Shown here piece after piece: positions 52,198-62,100 of a stretch of DNA of 64,000 nucleotides. Positions within the stretch are counted from its first letter, which is position 1; every line of letters starts with the position of its first letter. The DNA is from a bacterium. GTDB lineage: Bacteria > Armatimonadota > Zipacnadia > Zipacnadales > Zipacnadaceae. The stretch spans positions 75,847 to 139,846 of the forward strand of contig JAUWYY010000006.1 in the NCBI GenBank assembly GCA_030615605.1, in the 5' to 3' direction. The translations under genes were made by a program, and so were the position numbers. The notes under the pieces are model-generated. The model ran no database searches. It worked only from the letters and a program-made list of their open reading frames with translations, and was not told the origin of the DNA.

Positions 52198-53453
52198 CAG
52201 GCACCAAACGTGGCCAGGCTACCAGCATAGTTGCCCATAATACTCATTATGTCCAGCCCGCGGACTCGCTGGACGCTCCCAGTGGCGAAGGGCCGCTCTC
52301 CGAAGCTCTTCACCCCATCAGGCCGCACGCCATGTCCGTAGAAAGCCACCGGGATGGCATCGCCAGTGTGATCCATTGCGGTGACGGGTGTACAATGATC
52401 TGCGCTAACCATCAACACGGTGCTGTCCCAATCCAGGGCATTCAGAAGATGGCCGACAGCGCGGTCTACCTTAGCAATAGCCTCCATCTTTTGCTGGGCG
52501 TTGCCGTCGTGCCCAGCCACGTCAGGAGCCTTAATATTGCACAGGACAAAGTCGTGGCTGGCGGCGGCTTCGACTACTGCCTGGGCGATTGCCATCTCGT
52601 CCGTATCTATCCCCCCAGTGGCACCGCGCACGTCAATGACATCCATCCCCAGGTATAACCCGAGACCCCGGACAATGTCCACTTCCACTATCATAGCGCC
52701 GCTCAAACCATATTGCTCGGAAAATGGCGTCAAGTGAGGCGCGGCGCCTGCTCCCCGAGGCATAACTATATTAGCGGGAAGTAGCCCCTCAGCACGCCGC
52801 TGCTGGTTGACTTCGTGGCTTTCAAAGATCTCCTGGACGCACTGGACGAATCTGTTGATTATCGCGGCGGTCTTTTGCGCAGCCGGGTCATCCGACGCCT
52901 CGGCAGTGGGCCGGCACCGGGGCACCTCGACACCGGCCTCGTGGGGGTCTACGTCCGTGACGCGCGGGTCAAGCCCCTCGCCGCGCAGGACCAGCGCCGC
53001 CCGATGGGCCACCGACTCCTTGAAGATCACCTCCACGCCGTCTACGCCATCACTGAATGCTTTATTAGCGGCTGCCGATAGCTGGTCGGTGCCCTCGGTA
53101 ATCCGACCGGCGCGACGGTCCTTGATGACACCGTTCTCGATGGTAGCGAAGTTGCAGCGGAAGGCCACATCGCCGGGCTGGACGTCAATGCCGACGCCTT
53201 TGGCTTCAAACGGCCCTCGGCCGGTGTAGTGGACAAGTGGATCGTAACCGAGAATGGCCATGTGCCCGGTGTCACTACCGACTCCCTGGCCGGGTCGAAT
53301 CGGGTCCATATATCCGCACTCGCCGCCCTTTGCGACCTCATCGAGTGCCGGATAGTCACCGGCTTCCAGGCAGGTCTGGCCGTCCAGACTGGGTATCGGT
53401 CGCCCGCCCATCCCGTCGCCCAGCAGTATTACTTGCGCAGCACTATTATGCAA
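52197..53453 (-). CDS. apgM: 2,3-bisphosphoglycerate-independent phosphoglycerate mutase, archaeal type (ApgM-like)
   Basis: A 418-residue alkaline-phosphatase-superfamily protein of the archaeal cofactor-independent mutase type. Metal and nucleophile motifs: LLGDGMGGRPIPSLDG at the N-terminus, GVGSDTGHMAILGYDP (about 57-72, with the nucleophilic serine) and the C-terminal SADHCTPVTAMDHTGDAIPVAFYGHG. These match ApgM, which converts 3- to 2-phosphoglycerate; related enzymes of the superfamily act on other phosphoesters or phosphonates, so an altered substrate is possible in this cluster. TTG start; a GAGGCGA lies about 10 bases upstream. First gene of the four-gene minus-strand unit. Confidence 0.85.
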   Translation of the reverse strand: MHNSAAQVILLGDGMGGRPIPSLDGQTCLEAGDYPALDEVAKGGECGYMDPIRPGQGVGSDTGHMAILGYDPLVHYTGRGPFEAKGVGIDVQPGDVAFRCNFATIENGVIKDRRAGRITEGTDQLSAAANKAFSDGVDGVEVIFKESVAHRAALVLRGEGLDPRVTDVDPHEAGVEVPRCRPTAEASDDPAAQKTAAIINRFVQCVQEIFESHEVNQQRRAEGLLPANIVMPRGAGAAPHLTPFSEQYGLSGAMIVEVDIVRGLGLYLGMDVIDVRGATGGIDTDEMAIAQAVVEAAASHDFVLCNIKAPDVAGHDGNAQQKMEAIAKVDRAVGHLLNALDWDSTVLMVSADHCTPVTAMDHTGDAIPVAFYGHGVRPDGVKSFGERPFATGSVQRVRGLDIMSIMGNYAGSLATFGA

Positions 53454-53749
53454 GTTAAAATCGCCTCTAGTCGTTAGGTTCGCTAATGGTAAGACGCAGA
53501 CTCAGGTAGATTCTACGCAATCTGGTAGCTACGGTCAAGCGTTGGCACTTTGCCTGCGCCTGGCTCTACGGATTGGTAACAGGTTGCGGAGCCGCCATAC
53601 CTCTGCCAGCAACGGCGGTAGGTGGAGGAAGGGTAAACAGCACTTATGGAGAATTATTACTCACGTAATGTGGCGTACCGTACCGATTCAGTCTCCGGTG
53701 AGCCCTGGCGGTGGATGTGACCGGAGTTAGATTTGGAGAGGACTTGCGG
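53454..53749. other. Divergent gap between apgM and thymidylate-synthase-like genes
   Basis: Nearly 300 bases without a gene. Promoters for both strands should lie here, but no pair of hexamers close to consensus is visible. A short inverted repeat AGATT-CTACGC-AATCT occurs near 53508-53523; its role is unclear. Confidence 0.35.
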
Positions 53750-54577
53750 ATGTCAAACAGTCTTACCCTACCGGTTATTCACTTGCAGGCCGCCAATTTA
53801 GCGGAGGGCTGGGAGCGAGCGGTAGTTGAGACCTGGGAACGAGGCGCGCGCATCGCAACCGAGTACGATAAGCCCGATGATCCGCCCAGCCGTGATGCCA
53901 CGCTGGTGCTATCTGTTGTCGATCCCTTTGCTGAGCCGCGCATTCACCGGGCTTTGCCAGGGGGTATCTACGATCTGGAGGTCTATCGCCAGGAAGTTGT
54001 TGATGGCATTCACGACGATTGGATTGACCCGGAGGCCGGCAAATGGTCGTATACCTATCACGAGCGGCTGGCTGCGTATCGCCCCTCCTCGTCAGACAAG
54101 CCTGTCAATCAGCTCGAGCTGATCGTTGACGAGTTGGCGCAGGCCCCACATACGCGCCGCGCTCAGGCAATTCTGTGGAAGCCGGGCACCGATAACCGCG
54201 GCGAGCATCCTCCGTGTTTGCAGCGCATCTGGTGCCGCGTCTTCGATGACCAACTGGTGATGTCAGCCCATATCCGTAGCAACGACGCCTTTAAGGCTGC
54301 CTATATGAACATGTATGCCTTCACGGAGTTGCAGAAACTTTTGGCTGAGCGGTTGTCTGATAGAATAGGACGGCCCATACGGGTTGGTCAGTACAATCAC
54401 ATCGCTGATTCGTTCCATATTTACGGATCATACTTTGAGGAGTTCGAGGGATTTCTGGAAACGCTGGAGAGGCGGACCTTCGAGCAGCGCACTTTTACCA
54501 CCGAGCAGATTTCTCCATTGATCAAAGAGGCCCGCGAGAAGATTGCTGCGTCTTTGGCAGAGGAGGAGTCGAGATAG
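53750..54577 (+). CDS. Thymidylate synthase-like protein
   Basis: About 275 residues of the thymidylate synthase/dCMP hydroxymethylase fold. Despite low overall similarity the catalytic set is present: paired arginines in HTRRAQAILWKPG, the nucleophilic cysteine in HPPCLQRIW, IRSNDAF with the conserved arginine and aspartate, MNMYAFTEL with the conserved asparagine, and YNHIADSFHIYGSYF with the histidine and tyrosine. The residue after the cysteine is Leu instead of His. It could make dTMP or be a paralogue with a different pyrimidine substrate. ATG at 53750 follows GGAGAGGA; a GTG at 53711 is an alternative. It stands alone and diverges from the apgM cluster. Confidence 0.78.
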   Translation: MSNSLTLPVIHLQAANLAEGWERAVVETWERGARIATEYDKPDDPPSRDATLVLSVVDPFAEPRIHRALPGGIYDLEVYRQEVVDGIHDDWIDPEAGKWSYTYHERLAAYRPSSSDKPVNQLELIVDELAQAPHTRRAQAILWKPGTDNRGEHPPCLQRIWCRVFDDQLVMSAHIRSNDAFKAAYMNMYAFTELQKLLAERLSDRIGRPIRVGQYNHIADSFHIYGSYFEEFEGFLETLERRTFEQRTFTTEQISPLIKEAREKIAASLAEEESR

Positions 54578-55106
54578 CAATACGGCTGAGCCTGCTTTTC
54601 GAAAGTGGGCAACCGATGCCAACCATAGCAGGCGGGTCACGGGGATCGTTTTATCCTGAAGTTGGCGCAGAATCCCGCGCTACCTGCCATATGTTGCTCG
54701 AGTTAGTTGACAAAGACTTCCTGTATCATTATAATACTGTATGATTCATGGTAACCCTCGGCTGATTTTCACGCCTTCCAGAGTTTGATATATCAATAGC
54801 GAAACTGCGACGAGTAGGTACACCTCCTCTTTGTACTGGCGTTCCGAGGTAGGTTTAGATATGGGCGGCCGGTTACAGTTACGACCTAATGGTTTCTTTA
54901 GTTAATCCTTCACGTAATTTCCATAGTGTGTGTGGTTCCCCCATGAGTTGTTGAGCTGGTGGTCGGCGAGTCGATGGCAAACCTTGAAGATTTAGGCTTT
55001 ATGGCCAATATACGAGATAGACTTCTCCATGGGAGAAAGACCAGCTATCATCGTCGAGCAGTGTACTCCCGCAATATTGCAGCAGGCTGCGCTTAGAGGG
55101 TCATCG
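54578..55106. other. Long intergenic region and hpt leader
   Basis: A 529-base stretch without a gene. It holds a perfect-consensus promoter (54707-54735). Transcription from it would begin near 54742 and leave about 365 bases before the hpt start at 55107. The leader contains a possible ACCTC/GAGGT hairpin (54822-54826 with 54846-54850) and a TGATATATCA palindrome near 54786. No known riboswitch or small RNA pattern is recognisable by eye, including the purine and PreQ1 types. Confidence 0.5.
54707..54735 (+). promoter_or_regulatory. Perfect-consensus sigma-70 promoter
   Basis: TTGACA (54707-54712), exactly 17 bases, TATAAT (54730-54735). All twelve hexamer bases match the sigma-70 consensus, the best promoter match in the window. 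It reads towards hpt and rho, whose first start is about 370 bases downstream. Confidence 0.85.
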
Positions 55107-55673
55107 GTGCCATACTGCGACGGAGACATCGTCGAAGTAGTTATTACTCAACAGCAGATTGCTGCGCGCATCGCCGAGCTTGCCCGGCAGATTGCTGCTG
55201 ATTATCGGGATAAGCAGTTGCTGCTGATAGGGGTGCTTACGGGCAGCTTTGTGTTTTTGTCCGATCTGATGCGCCAGCTCGATAGGCCCTGTGAAGTTGA
55301 TTTCCTGGATGCTTCCAGTTATGGAAACGGTACGGTCTCCCGCGGTCAGATCTCGATTACCAGGGACTTGAAGCTGTCGCTGACTGGTAAGGATGTACTG
55401 GTTATTGAAGATATTGTTGACAGCGGTCGGACAGTTTCCGAGTTGGTGGGGCTGATGGAGGCTCACCAACCTGCTTCTGTGAAGGTTTGTACGCTGATAG
55501 ACAAGCCAGCCCGCCGGGAGATACCTGTGGAACTTGACTATATCGGCTTCGTGATTCCTGACCAGTTTGTGGTGGGCTACGGTCTGGATTATGCCCAGTG
55601 CTTTCGCAATCTGCCCTTTGTAGCAGTGCTTGATGAAGATGCTGTAGTACCCAAACCACGAACCAGTGAGTAA
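55107..55673 (+). CDS. hpt: Hypoxanthine phosphoribosyltransferase
   Basis: About 188 residues, the usual length, salvaging hypoxanthine (and guanine) to IMP/GMP with PRPP. The PRPP-binding loop is VLVIEDIVDSGRTVSEL (about 105-121); GVLTGSFVFLSDL and FLDASSYGNGT (substrate region) and VIPDQFVVGYGLDYAQ near the end are family features. Start is taken at GTG 55107 because GAGGG lies 6 bases upstream and the family begins a few residues before the DIVEVVITQQQI segment; an ATG at 55029 has no ribosome site. Followed by rho after 18 bases. Confidence 0.93.
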   Translation: MPYCDGDIVEVVITQQQIAARIAELARQIAADYRDKQLLLIGVLTGSFVFLSDLMRQLDRPCEVDFLDASSYGNGTVSRGQISITRDLKLSLTGKDVLVIEDIVDSGRTVSELVGLMEAHQPASVKVCTLIDKPARREIPVELDYIGFVIPDQFVVGYGLDYAQCFRNLPFVAVLDEDAVVPKPRTSE

Positions 55674-55691
55674 GCTGTCGAGAGGTGCGCT

Positions 55692-56954
55692 ATGTTAGAC
55701 CTATCAGATCTGAAGGAAAAGACGGTAGACGAACTGCGCGAGGTAGCTGGCACCATGGACGTTGCTGGCTACTCGAGCCTTAAGAAGTTTGACCTGTGTA
55801 TGACGATACTCAAGGCCCAAAGTGAACAAGATGGGAATAAGTATCAGTACGGAGTCCTGGAGGTGCAGGCTGACGGACGTGGCTACCTGCGGGTCAACGG
55901 TTACGTGCCGGATCCGGCTGTAGATATCTATGTTGCCGACAGCCAGATCCGACGATTCGATCTGCGCACTGGTGATGTGATTAGCGGACCGGTGCGGCCG
56001 CCTAAGAACAGCGAGCGCTACTGGTCACTGCTGCGGGTGCAGACCATAAACGGCGTCCCTCCTGAAGAGGTCGGGCATCGTCCTGACTTCGAAGACCTTA
56101 CCCCGGTTTATCCCGATGAGCGCATTCACCTGGAGACCGACGACCCCACCAACATAACGGGCCGCTTGCTGGACATCATAACTCCAATCGGCCGGGGACA
56201 GCGAGGCCTAATTGTCTCGCCTCCTAAAGCCGGTAAGACCACCGTCATTAAGCAGCTTGCCAACTGTATGACCGCCAACTACGACGACCTGCGCTTGCTG
56301 ATCCTGCTTGTTGATGAGCGTCCCGAGGAGGTCACTGATATTGCCCGGTCGGTTGAAGGCGAGGTCATCAGTTCCACTTTCGACGAACTTCCGGAAAACC
56401 ATATGAGAGTCGCCGAGCTTGTTCTGACTCGCGCCAAGCGCCTGGTCGAACAGGGGGAGGACGTGGTGGTGCTGCTGGACAGCATCACCCGCCTGTCGCG
56501 GGCCAGCAATCTGACCATAGATCCCAGCGGGCGTACACTCTCGGGGGGCCTGGACCCGAGCGCTATGTACCGGCCCAAGAGCTTCTTGGGCGCGGCCCGG
56601 AACATCGAAGCAGGCGGAAGCCTCACTATCCTGGCCACGATTCTCGTCGAAACGGGCAGCCGTATGGACGATATGATTTTTGAAGAGTTCAAAGCAACCG
56701 GCAATCTTGATTTGATACTCTCCCGGGAGCTGGCCGATCGGGGCATATTCCCGGCAGTGGACATCATCCGCTCCTCCACCCGGCATCAGGAGCTGCTGTT
56801 CGATGATGAGGAGATGCAGTCTGTATATCAGCTTCGCCAGGCATTGCACAATATGGAACCCCCTGAGGCCCTGGAAACTCTATTGGCCGGGTTGCGCAAG
56901 ACGAAGACCAACGCCGAGTTTCTCCAGATGGCTGCTGAGTCGTTCGCTAGATAA
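55692..56954 (+). CDS. rho: Transcription termination factor Rho
   Basis: A 420-residue hexameric RNA helicase that ends transcription at Rho-dependent sites. The N-terminal helical segment (about 1-35, TVDELREVAGTMDVAG) and the RNA-binding cold-shock-like domain (YGVLEVQADGRGYLRV) are followed by the ATPase domain with Walker A GLIVSPPKAGKTT (about 174-186), LVDERPEEVTDI, VVLLDSITRLSRASN (Walker B) and the secondary RNA site GGLDPSAMYRPK. Complete and standard length. Downstream of hpt. Confidence 0.98.
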   Translation: MLDLSDLKEKTVDELREVAGTMDVAGYSSLKKFDLCMTILKAQSEQDGNKYQYGVLEVQADGRGYLRVNGYVPDPAVDIYVADSQIRRFDLRTGDVISGPVRPPKNSERYWSLLRVQTINGVPPEEVGHRPDFEDLTPVYPDERIHLETDDPTNITGRLLDIITPIGRGQRGLIVSPPKAGKTTVIKQLANCMTANYDDLRLLILLVDERPEEVTDIARSVEGEVISSTFDELPENHMRVAELVLTRAKRLVEQGEDVVVLLDSITRLSRASNLTIDPSGRTLSGGLDPSAMYRPKSFLGAARNIEAGGSLTILATILVETGSRMDDMIFEEFKATGNLDLILSRELADRGIFPAVDIIRSSTRHQELLFDDEEMQSVYQLRQALHNMEPPEALETLLAGLRKTKTNAEFLQMAAESFAR

Positions 56955-56998
56955 CTCCATTACGTCCCGAACCAGGATCGAACGGAGCTGAAACCAAA

Positions 56999-57817
56999 AT
57001 GGCAGACGCCACTGTCCCTCAGCGAGCGTTGCACGGCTCGCTGATACTTTGTCTGCTGGTAACCACTGCCGCAGTCCTCACCTCTTGTCGGCCCCAATAC
57101 ACGTCGGACCGGCGGCTGGCTAGGACCAGTGTGAGCCAGGTAGATAACCTCAGGGCCGACGTACAGCTACTTCACCGGCTTAACAATATTGGTCTATCTT
57201 TAGCCCAGACAAAAGATCTTATTCCGGTAGTCAACCAGCTACACAGTCTGAAAGTCCAGTACGAGCAGCGCAAGAATGCAGTAGTCACCCAGATGGCTCC
57301 GCTTTTGGTCAACAAGCGCGAGATGCTAATCGGTGGGCAGCCGGTTTCGGGTGCTGTTGACCAGCAACTGGAGGAGCTGGAGACGAAAGTGGAGAGAATC
57401 GAGGCTGAGTTGGCTGGCGAGCAGGAGGCGTACGTCCAGAAGATTCGAGAGATATTGACCCCGGAACAGGTTGATAGGCTTGCGGGTGGCAGCGACGCCC
57501 ATGCCCGGGCCCGCGAGCTACTGACCTGGCTGCGCGAGATGCCCAGCTCAAGCTACGCTGATGAAGCCCCTGTCCATGCCGAACTTCTAGCTGCACCAGA
57601 GTTGGGCCTGGACGCCGAGGTGCTCCAGGGAATCTTCGATACCGCCCGTGATCTGTCGGCCGATAAGTACGCCTTGGCCCAGGAGCGGCTGGCTGAGCGG
57701 GTTGCTCCGCTGTATAGTGCTGCCGACGAAGCGGAGACCCGCGCTATAGTGGAAACCTTCAGCAACGGGCGGGTGGCAACAATCCTCCGCGAGAAGGCAG
57801 AGGCTATGGCGAAATAG
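56999..57817 (+). CDS. Coiled-coil lipoprotein
   Basis: About 272 residues. A signal peptide (about 13-29) ends in LTSC, with the lipidated cysteine at residue 30. The mature part is helical with long heptads (about 45-75, 117-150) and the REILTPEQVDRL motif, which recalls Spy/CpxP-type periplasmic chaperones and LTPEQ-containing regulators. No enzymatic motif. It begins 44 bases after rho and ends 2 bases before the glycosyltransferase gene. Function unknown. Confidence 0.75.
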   Translation: MADATVPQRALHGSLILCLLVTTAAVLTSCRPQYTSDRRLARTSVSQVDNLRADVQLLHRLNNIGLSLAQTKDLIPVVNQLHSLKVQYEQRKNAVVTQMAPLLVNKREMLIGGQPVSGAVDQQLEELETKVERIEAELAGEQEAYVQKIREILTPEQVDRLAGGSDAHARARELLTWLREMPSSSYADEAPVHAELLAAPELGLDAEVLQGIFDTARDLSADKYALAQERLAERVAPLYSAADEAETRAIVETFSNGRVATILREKAEAMAK

Positions 57818-57819
57818 CT

Positions 57820-58989
57820 ATGCGGGTAGCCATCTTCACCAATACATATCACCCGGCTGTCAACGGCGTAGCTAACTGTGTGGCTGCGTATCGAGAGGGG
57901 CTGCTTGATGCCGGCCACGAGGTCACTATCTTTGCGCCAGCTCCCCAAGAATACGACTTGCGCAGTGATCCCGACAATATTTCCCGCTTTCCGGCGTTGC
58001 CGCTTCCCCTCGACCTGGACTATTCCATTGCTGTGCCGTATTCCTCTGCGGTGATGAAAGCTCTTCGGGGTCGCCAGTTTGAGGTTGTCCATACTCAGCA
58101 CCCGGTGTGGGTGGGAGCCTGGGGGGCCTGGTATGCGCGCTGGAGTGACATCCCGCTGGTCACCACCGTTCACACTGAGTACGAACTGTTTGCCCCACTG
58201 GTTCCCCTGCCCACTGCTCTGGTCGAGATGTATCTGAATCTGCGGGTGACCTCTTACTGCAACAAATGTCAGATAGTGACTACGCCGGCCCAATCCACTC
58301 GTCGCCGGCTTGAAGAACAGGGCGTCACTACGCCTGTCGAGATCTTGCCTAATCCCATTCGAGTTAGCGATTTTGCCGAGGTAGACGGCAGTAGGGTACG
58401 CCAGGAGTTGGGCATTGACGATGAAGTGGTGTTGATTGGTTTCGTTGGACGGCTGTCGCGTGAGAAGAACCTGAAAATGCTCGTGGAAGCCGTCGGACAG
58501 GTCCTGGATCAGCACAGCGAAGCTGCCTTCGTGTTGGTGGGAGCGGGAGCAGAAATGGAGAGCCTCAAGCGGCAGGTCCGCGATATCCCCGCAGGGGAGC
58601 GCGTTCTCCTTGTTGGCAGTGTCCCCCATGAAAATATTCCGCCCTATCAGGCGGCCATAGATGTCATGGTAACAACCAGTTTGAGTGAGACTCAACCGCT
58701 AGCGTATACGGAGGCGATGGCCGCCGGCACACCAATTGTGGCTCTGCGGGCACCGGGCGCCACAGATATGGTTGCCGATGGCGTCAATGGATTGTTTAGC
58801 GAAGTTGAAGATGGCGCCGAGGGACTGGCTCAGAAGATACTGAGAGTGGTGGATGATTCCACCCTACGTGGCAAATTGGCCCAGGGGGCGCAACGGTCAG
58901 CTCAGCAATTTGACGTGACCCATGTAACTGATCGATTGGTGGCTATCTACAATCGCGCCCTCGAGCTAGGCGGCGAGTTGGCATTGTAG
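57820..58989 (+). CDS. Glycosyltransferase, GT4 family (diacylglycerol glucosyltransferase-like)
   Basis: A 389-residue retaining GT-B enzyme. The N-terminus MRVAIFTNTYHPAVNGVA is typical of the group that includes monoglucosyl-diacylglycerol synthases and PimB-like mannosyltransferases. The donor domain carries VLIGFVGRLSREKNLKMLV, FVLVGAGAEMESL, a DVMVTTSLSETQPLAYTEAMAAGTPIVA segment with the E-x7-E signature and IPPYQAAIDV. It probably glycosylates a membrane lipid; acceptor and donor are not resolvable. Starts 2 bases after the lipoprotein gene. Confidence 0.87.
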   Translation: MRVAIFTNTYHPAVNGVANCVAAYREGLLDAGHEVTIFAPAPQEYDLRSDPDNISRFPALPLPLDLDYSIAVPYSSAVMKALRGRQFEVVHTQHPVWVGAWGAWYARWSDIPLVTTVHTEYELFAPLVPLPTALVEMYLNLRVTSYCNKCQIVTTPAQSTRRRLEEQGVTTPVEILPNPIRVSDFAEVDGSRVRQELGIDDEVVLIGFVGRLSREKNLKMLVEAVGQVLDQHSEAAFVLVGAGAEMESLKRQVRDIPAGERVLLVGSVPHENIPPYQAAIDVMVTTSLSETQPLAYTEAMAAGTPIVALRAPGATDMVADGVNGLFSEVEDGAEGLAQKILRVVDDSTLRGKLAQGAQRSAQQFDVTHVTDRLVAIYNRALELGGELAL

Positions 58990-59184
58990 CTTAAACAGAC
59001 GAGGCCTCTGCCCGGTAGCCTGGGCAGCTACTGATCTGTCTGCCGACCGGTGGGAAGGAACATCGGGGTTGGACAGCGAACTACGTGGAGGAAACTGCGC
59101 AGGCGTTTGCACTTACACTGCCTAAACAGCCAGAAGCGGCGATCTGCGACGAGTCTGCCTTGCTTAGGTGCATTTGGGGTATCT
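58990..59184. other. carB leader region
   Basis: A 195-base gap before carB. A hairpin CTGCCC-N8-GGGCAG (59008-59027) is not followed by a T-run. No clear promoter. pyrR-type or arginine-responsive elements are common before car genes but no such pattern is evident here. Confidence 0.35.
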
Positions 59185-62100
59185 ATGCCGAAGCGCGAAG
59201 ACATTCAGACAATACTGATAATTGGTTCAGGCCCGATAGTTATCGGCCAGGCCTGTGATTTTGACTACTCCGGCACCCAGGCCTGCAAGGCTCTCCGCGA
59301 GGAAGGCTATCGGGTGGTGCTGGTTAACTCCAACCCAGCTACCATTATGACGGACCCCGAAATCGCTGATCGTACTTACATTGAGCCCCTAACCGCCGAA
59401 AGCGTGGCCCGAGTCATCGCTCAGGAGAGGCCGGATGCACTCTTGCCTACCCTGGGCGGACAGACGGGACTCAACCTGGCGCTCAGCCTCTCGGAGTCCG
59501 GTGTGCTTTCTCGTCACAATGTCGAGCTTATCGGCGCCAAGCGCAAGATCATCAAGAAGGCGGAGGACCGCGAGCTGTTCAAAGATGCTATGCTGGCTGC
59601 CGGCCTGGAAATGCCGGAGAGCGCCTTTGCTAGCACCGTCGGTGACGCCCGCAATGCCGCGCGCCAGATTGGCTTTCCTCTGATTATTAGACCCTCGGCA
59701 ACCTTGGGGGGAACCGGCGGCGGCACTGCGCACAATATGGAGGAGCTGGAGGTGGTCGCTGCTCGGGGACTGGATGCCAGTCCCATGAACGAGGTTCTGG
59801 TGGAGCAATCGGTCATCGGCTGGAAGGAATATGAGTTGGAGGTGATGCGTGACCACCGGGATAATGTGGTGATCGTCTGTCCTATTGAGAACTTTGATCC
59901 GATGGGGATTCATACTGGCGACTCGATTACCGTCGCCCCCGCCCAGACGCTCACTGACGACGAATACCAGATTATGCGGGACCTGGCCATCCGGGTGATG
60001 CGTGAGATTGGCGTGGATACCGGGGGCAGCAATATCCAATTTGCGGTGGACCCCGAGAATGGCCGGATAGTAGTAATCGAGATGAATCCGCGCGTTAGTC
60101 GCTCCTCGGCGCTGGCTTCCAAGGCCACCGGCTTTCCCATCGCCAAGATTGCCGCCAAGCTGGCAGTGGGTTATACGCTTGATGAGATACCTAATGATAT
60201 TACCCGCGAGACCCCGGCCTGCTTCGAGCCGACCATTGACTATGTGGTCACCAAGATACCGCGCTGGGCCTTCGAGAAGTTCCCGGGTGCTGATCCTCAG
60301 CTTATGATCCAGATGAAGTCGGTGGGGGAGGCTATGGCCATCGGCCGGACCTTCAAGGAATCCCTGCAGAAGGCAATTCGTTCCCTGGAGATTGACCGCT
60401 TTGGCTTGGGCGGAGATGGTCGCGGTACCCACTACGACCAGCTACTAGCCGAGGAGTTGCGCGAACTGCTTACTACCCCGCATCCGGATCGCCTCTTCCA
60501 ACTGCGCGGCGCTATGCGCAAGGGGCTCAGCCTGGAGGAATTGTATGAGCTGACTCGTATTGATCCGTGGTTCTTGCACCATATGAAAGAGATTGTCGAG
60601 ATGCAGGATGAGCTGGTTAAGTTGCGTCAACACCCGGGCGCGGAGCTGCCTGCGGTAACTTCGGATTATATGCGCCAGTTGAAGCGCGCCGGTTTCTCCG
60701 ACCGCCAGATCGGAGTTCTCACTAAATCCGACGAGAAGTCCATCCGGCAGATGCGCCGGGAGATGGGTGTCGAGCCGGTCGTCAAGCTCGTGGATACCTG
60801 CGCGGGTGAGTTCGAAGCTCATACACCCTACTACTATCTCACCTACGAACGTGAAGACGAGTTCCGCGCCGGCGAGAAGCCCAATATCATCATCCTCGGC
60901 AGCGGCCCCAACCGCATCGGGCAGGGCATTGAATTCGATTATTGCTGTGTTCACGCCGCCTTCGGCCTGCAGGAAGACGGCTACGATGCCATAATGGTCA
61001 ACAGTAATCCCGAGACAGTCAGTACCGACTATGACACCTCCGATAAGCTTTACTTTGAACCGCTTACCCTGGAAGATGTGCTCAATATATGTGACAAGGA
61101 AAAGCCCGTAGGAGTCATCGTCCAGTTTGGCGGCCAAACCCCGCTGAATCTGGCAGAAGGTCTGGAGGCGCATGGTGTCCCCATCATCGGAACCTCTCCC
61201 GATAGCATCCGGCGTGCGGAGAACCGAGAGAGCTTCAAGCAGGTTCTTAACAAGCTTGGTCTGGTGCAGCCGGCCAATGACACAGCAACCTCTCTGGAGG
61301 GTGCTCGTGAGGCGGCGCAGGATATCGGCTATCCGGTGGTAGTGCGGCCCTCGTATGTGCTGGGCGGTCGGGCAATGCAGATCGTCTACAATGACGAGCA
61401 GCTCGACCAGTATATGACGGCGGCCATTGAAGCTTCCCCCGAACATCCAGTCCTGATTGATAAGTTCCTGGAGGATGCCATCGAGGTTGACGTTGATGCC
61501 ATCGCCGACGGGCAGTGCTGCGTTATCGGCGGGATTATGGAGCATATCGAGGAAGCCGGCATTCACTCGGGCGACTCAGCCTGCGTCCTGCCAGCATTCA
61601 GCCTGGCCGAAGAGGAGTTGGCCGAGATTCAACTCCAGACTGAGGCCCTGGCCCGCGAGCTGGGCGTGGTCGGGCTGATGAACATTCAATATGCCATCCG
61701 CAACGAGGTCCTTTATGTCCTGGAAGTAAACCCCCGCGCCTCCCGCACCATACCCTTCGTCAGCAAAACCATCGGCGTGCCCCTGGCGCAGTTGGCCGCC
61801 CGGGTGATGGCCGGTAAGTCCCTGGAAGAACTGGGCTTTACCGAAGAGGTGCATATCGAGCATATCGCCGTCAAGTGCCCGGTCTTCCCCTTCAGTAAGT
61901 TTGCTGGCATAGATACTGTACTGGGGCCGGAGATGAAGTCCACGGGTGAAGTAATGGGCATAGACAGCCGCTTCGGGGCGGCCTTCGCCAAGGCATATAT
62001 TGCTGCCGGCCATAAGCTGCCCACTGGGGGCACGGTCTTTATCAGCGTGCGCAACCGCGACAAGCGCGATGTCATCTTTCTGGGCAAGCGCCTTGGCGAG

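Noticed and set aside
56208-56849. 213-residue antisense frame inside rho
   Set aside because: Opposite the ATPase core of a conserved gene, without motifs.
57553-58695. 380-residue minus-strand open frame opposite the lipoprotein and GT4 genes
   Set aside because: It spans two well-supported plus-strand genes, has no recognisable domain, and fits a mirror artefact.
59389-61566. Two long minus-strand open frames (347 and 373 residues) opposite carB
   Set aside because: They mirror the coding frame of a strongly conserved gene and carry no family motif or ribosome site. High GC codon bias opposite carB explains their length.
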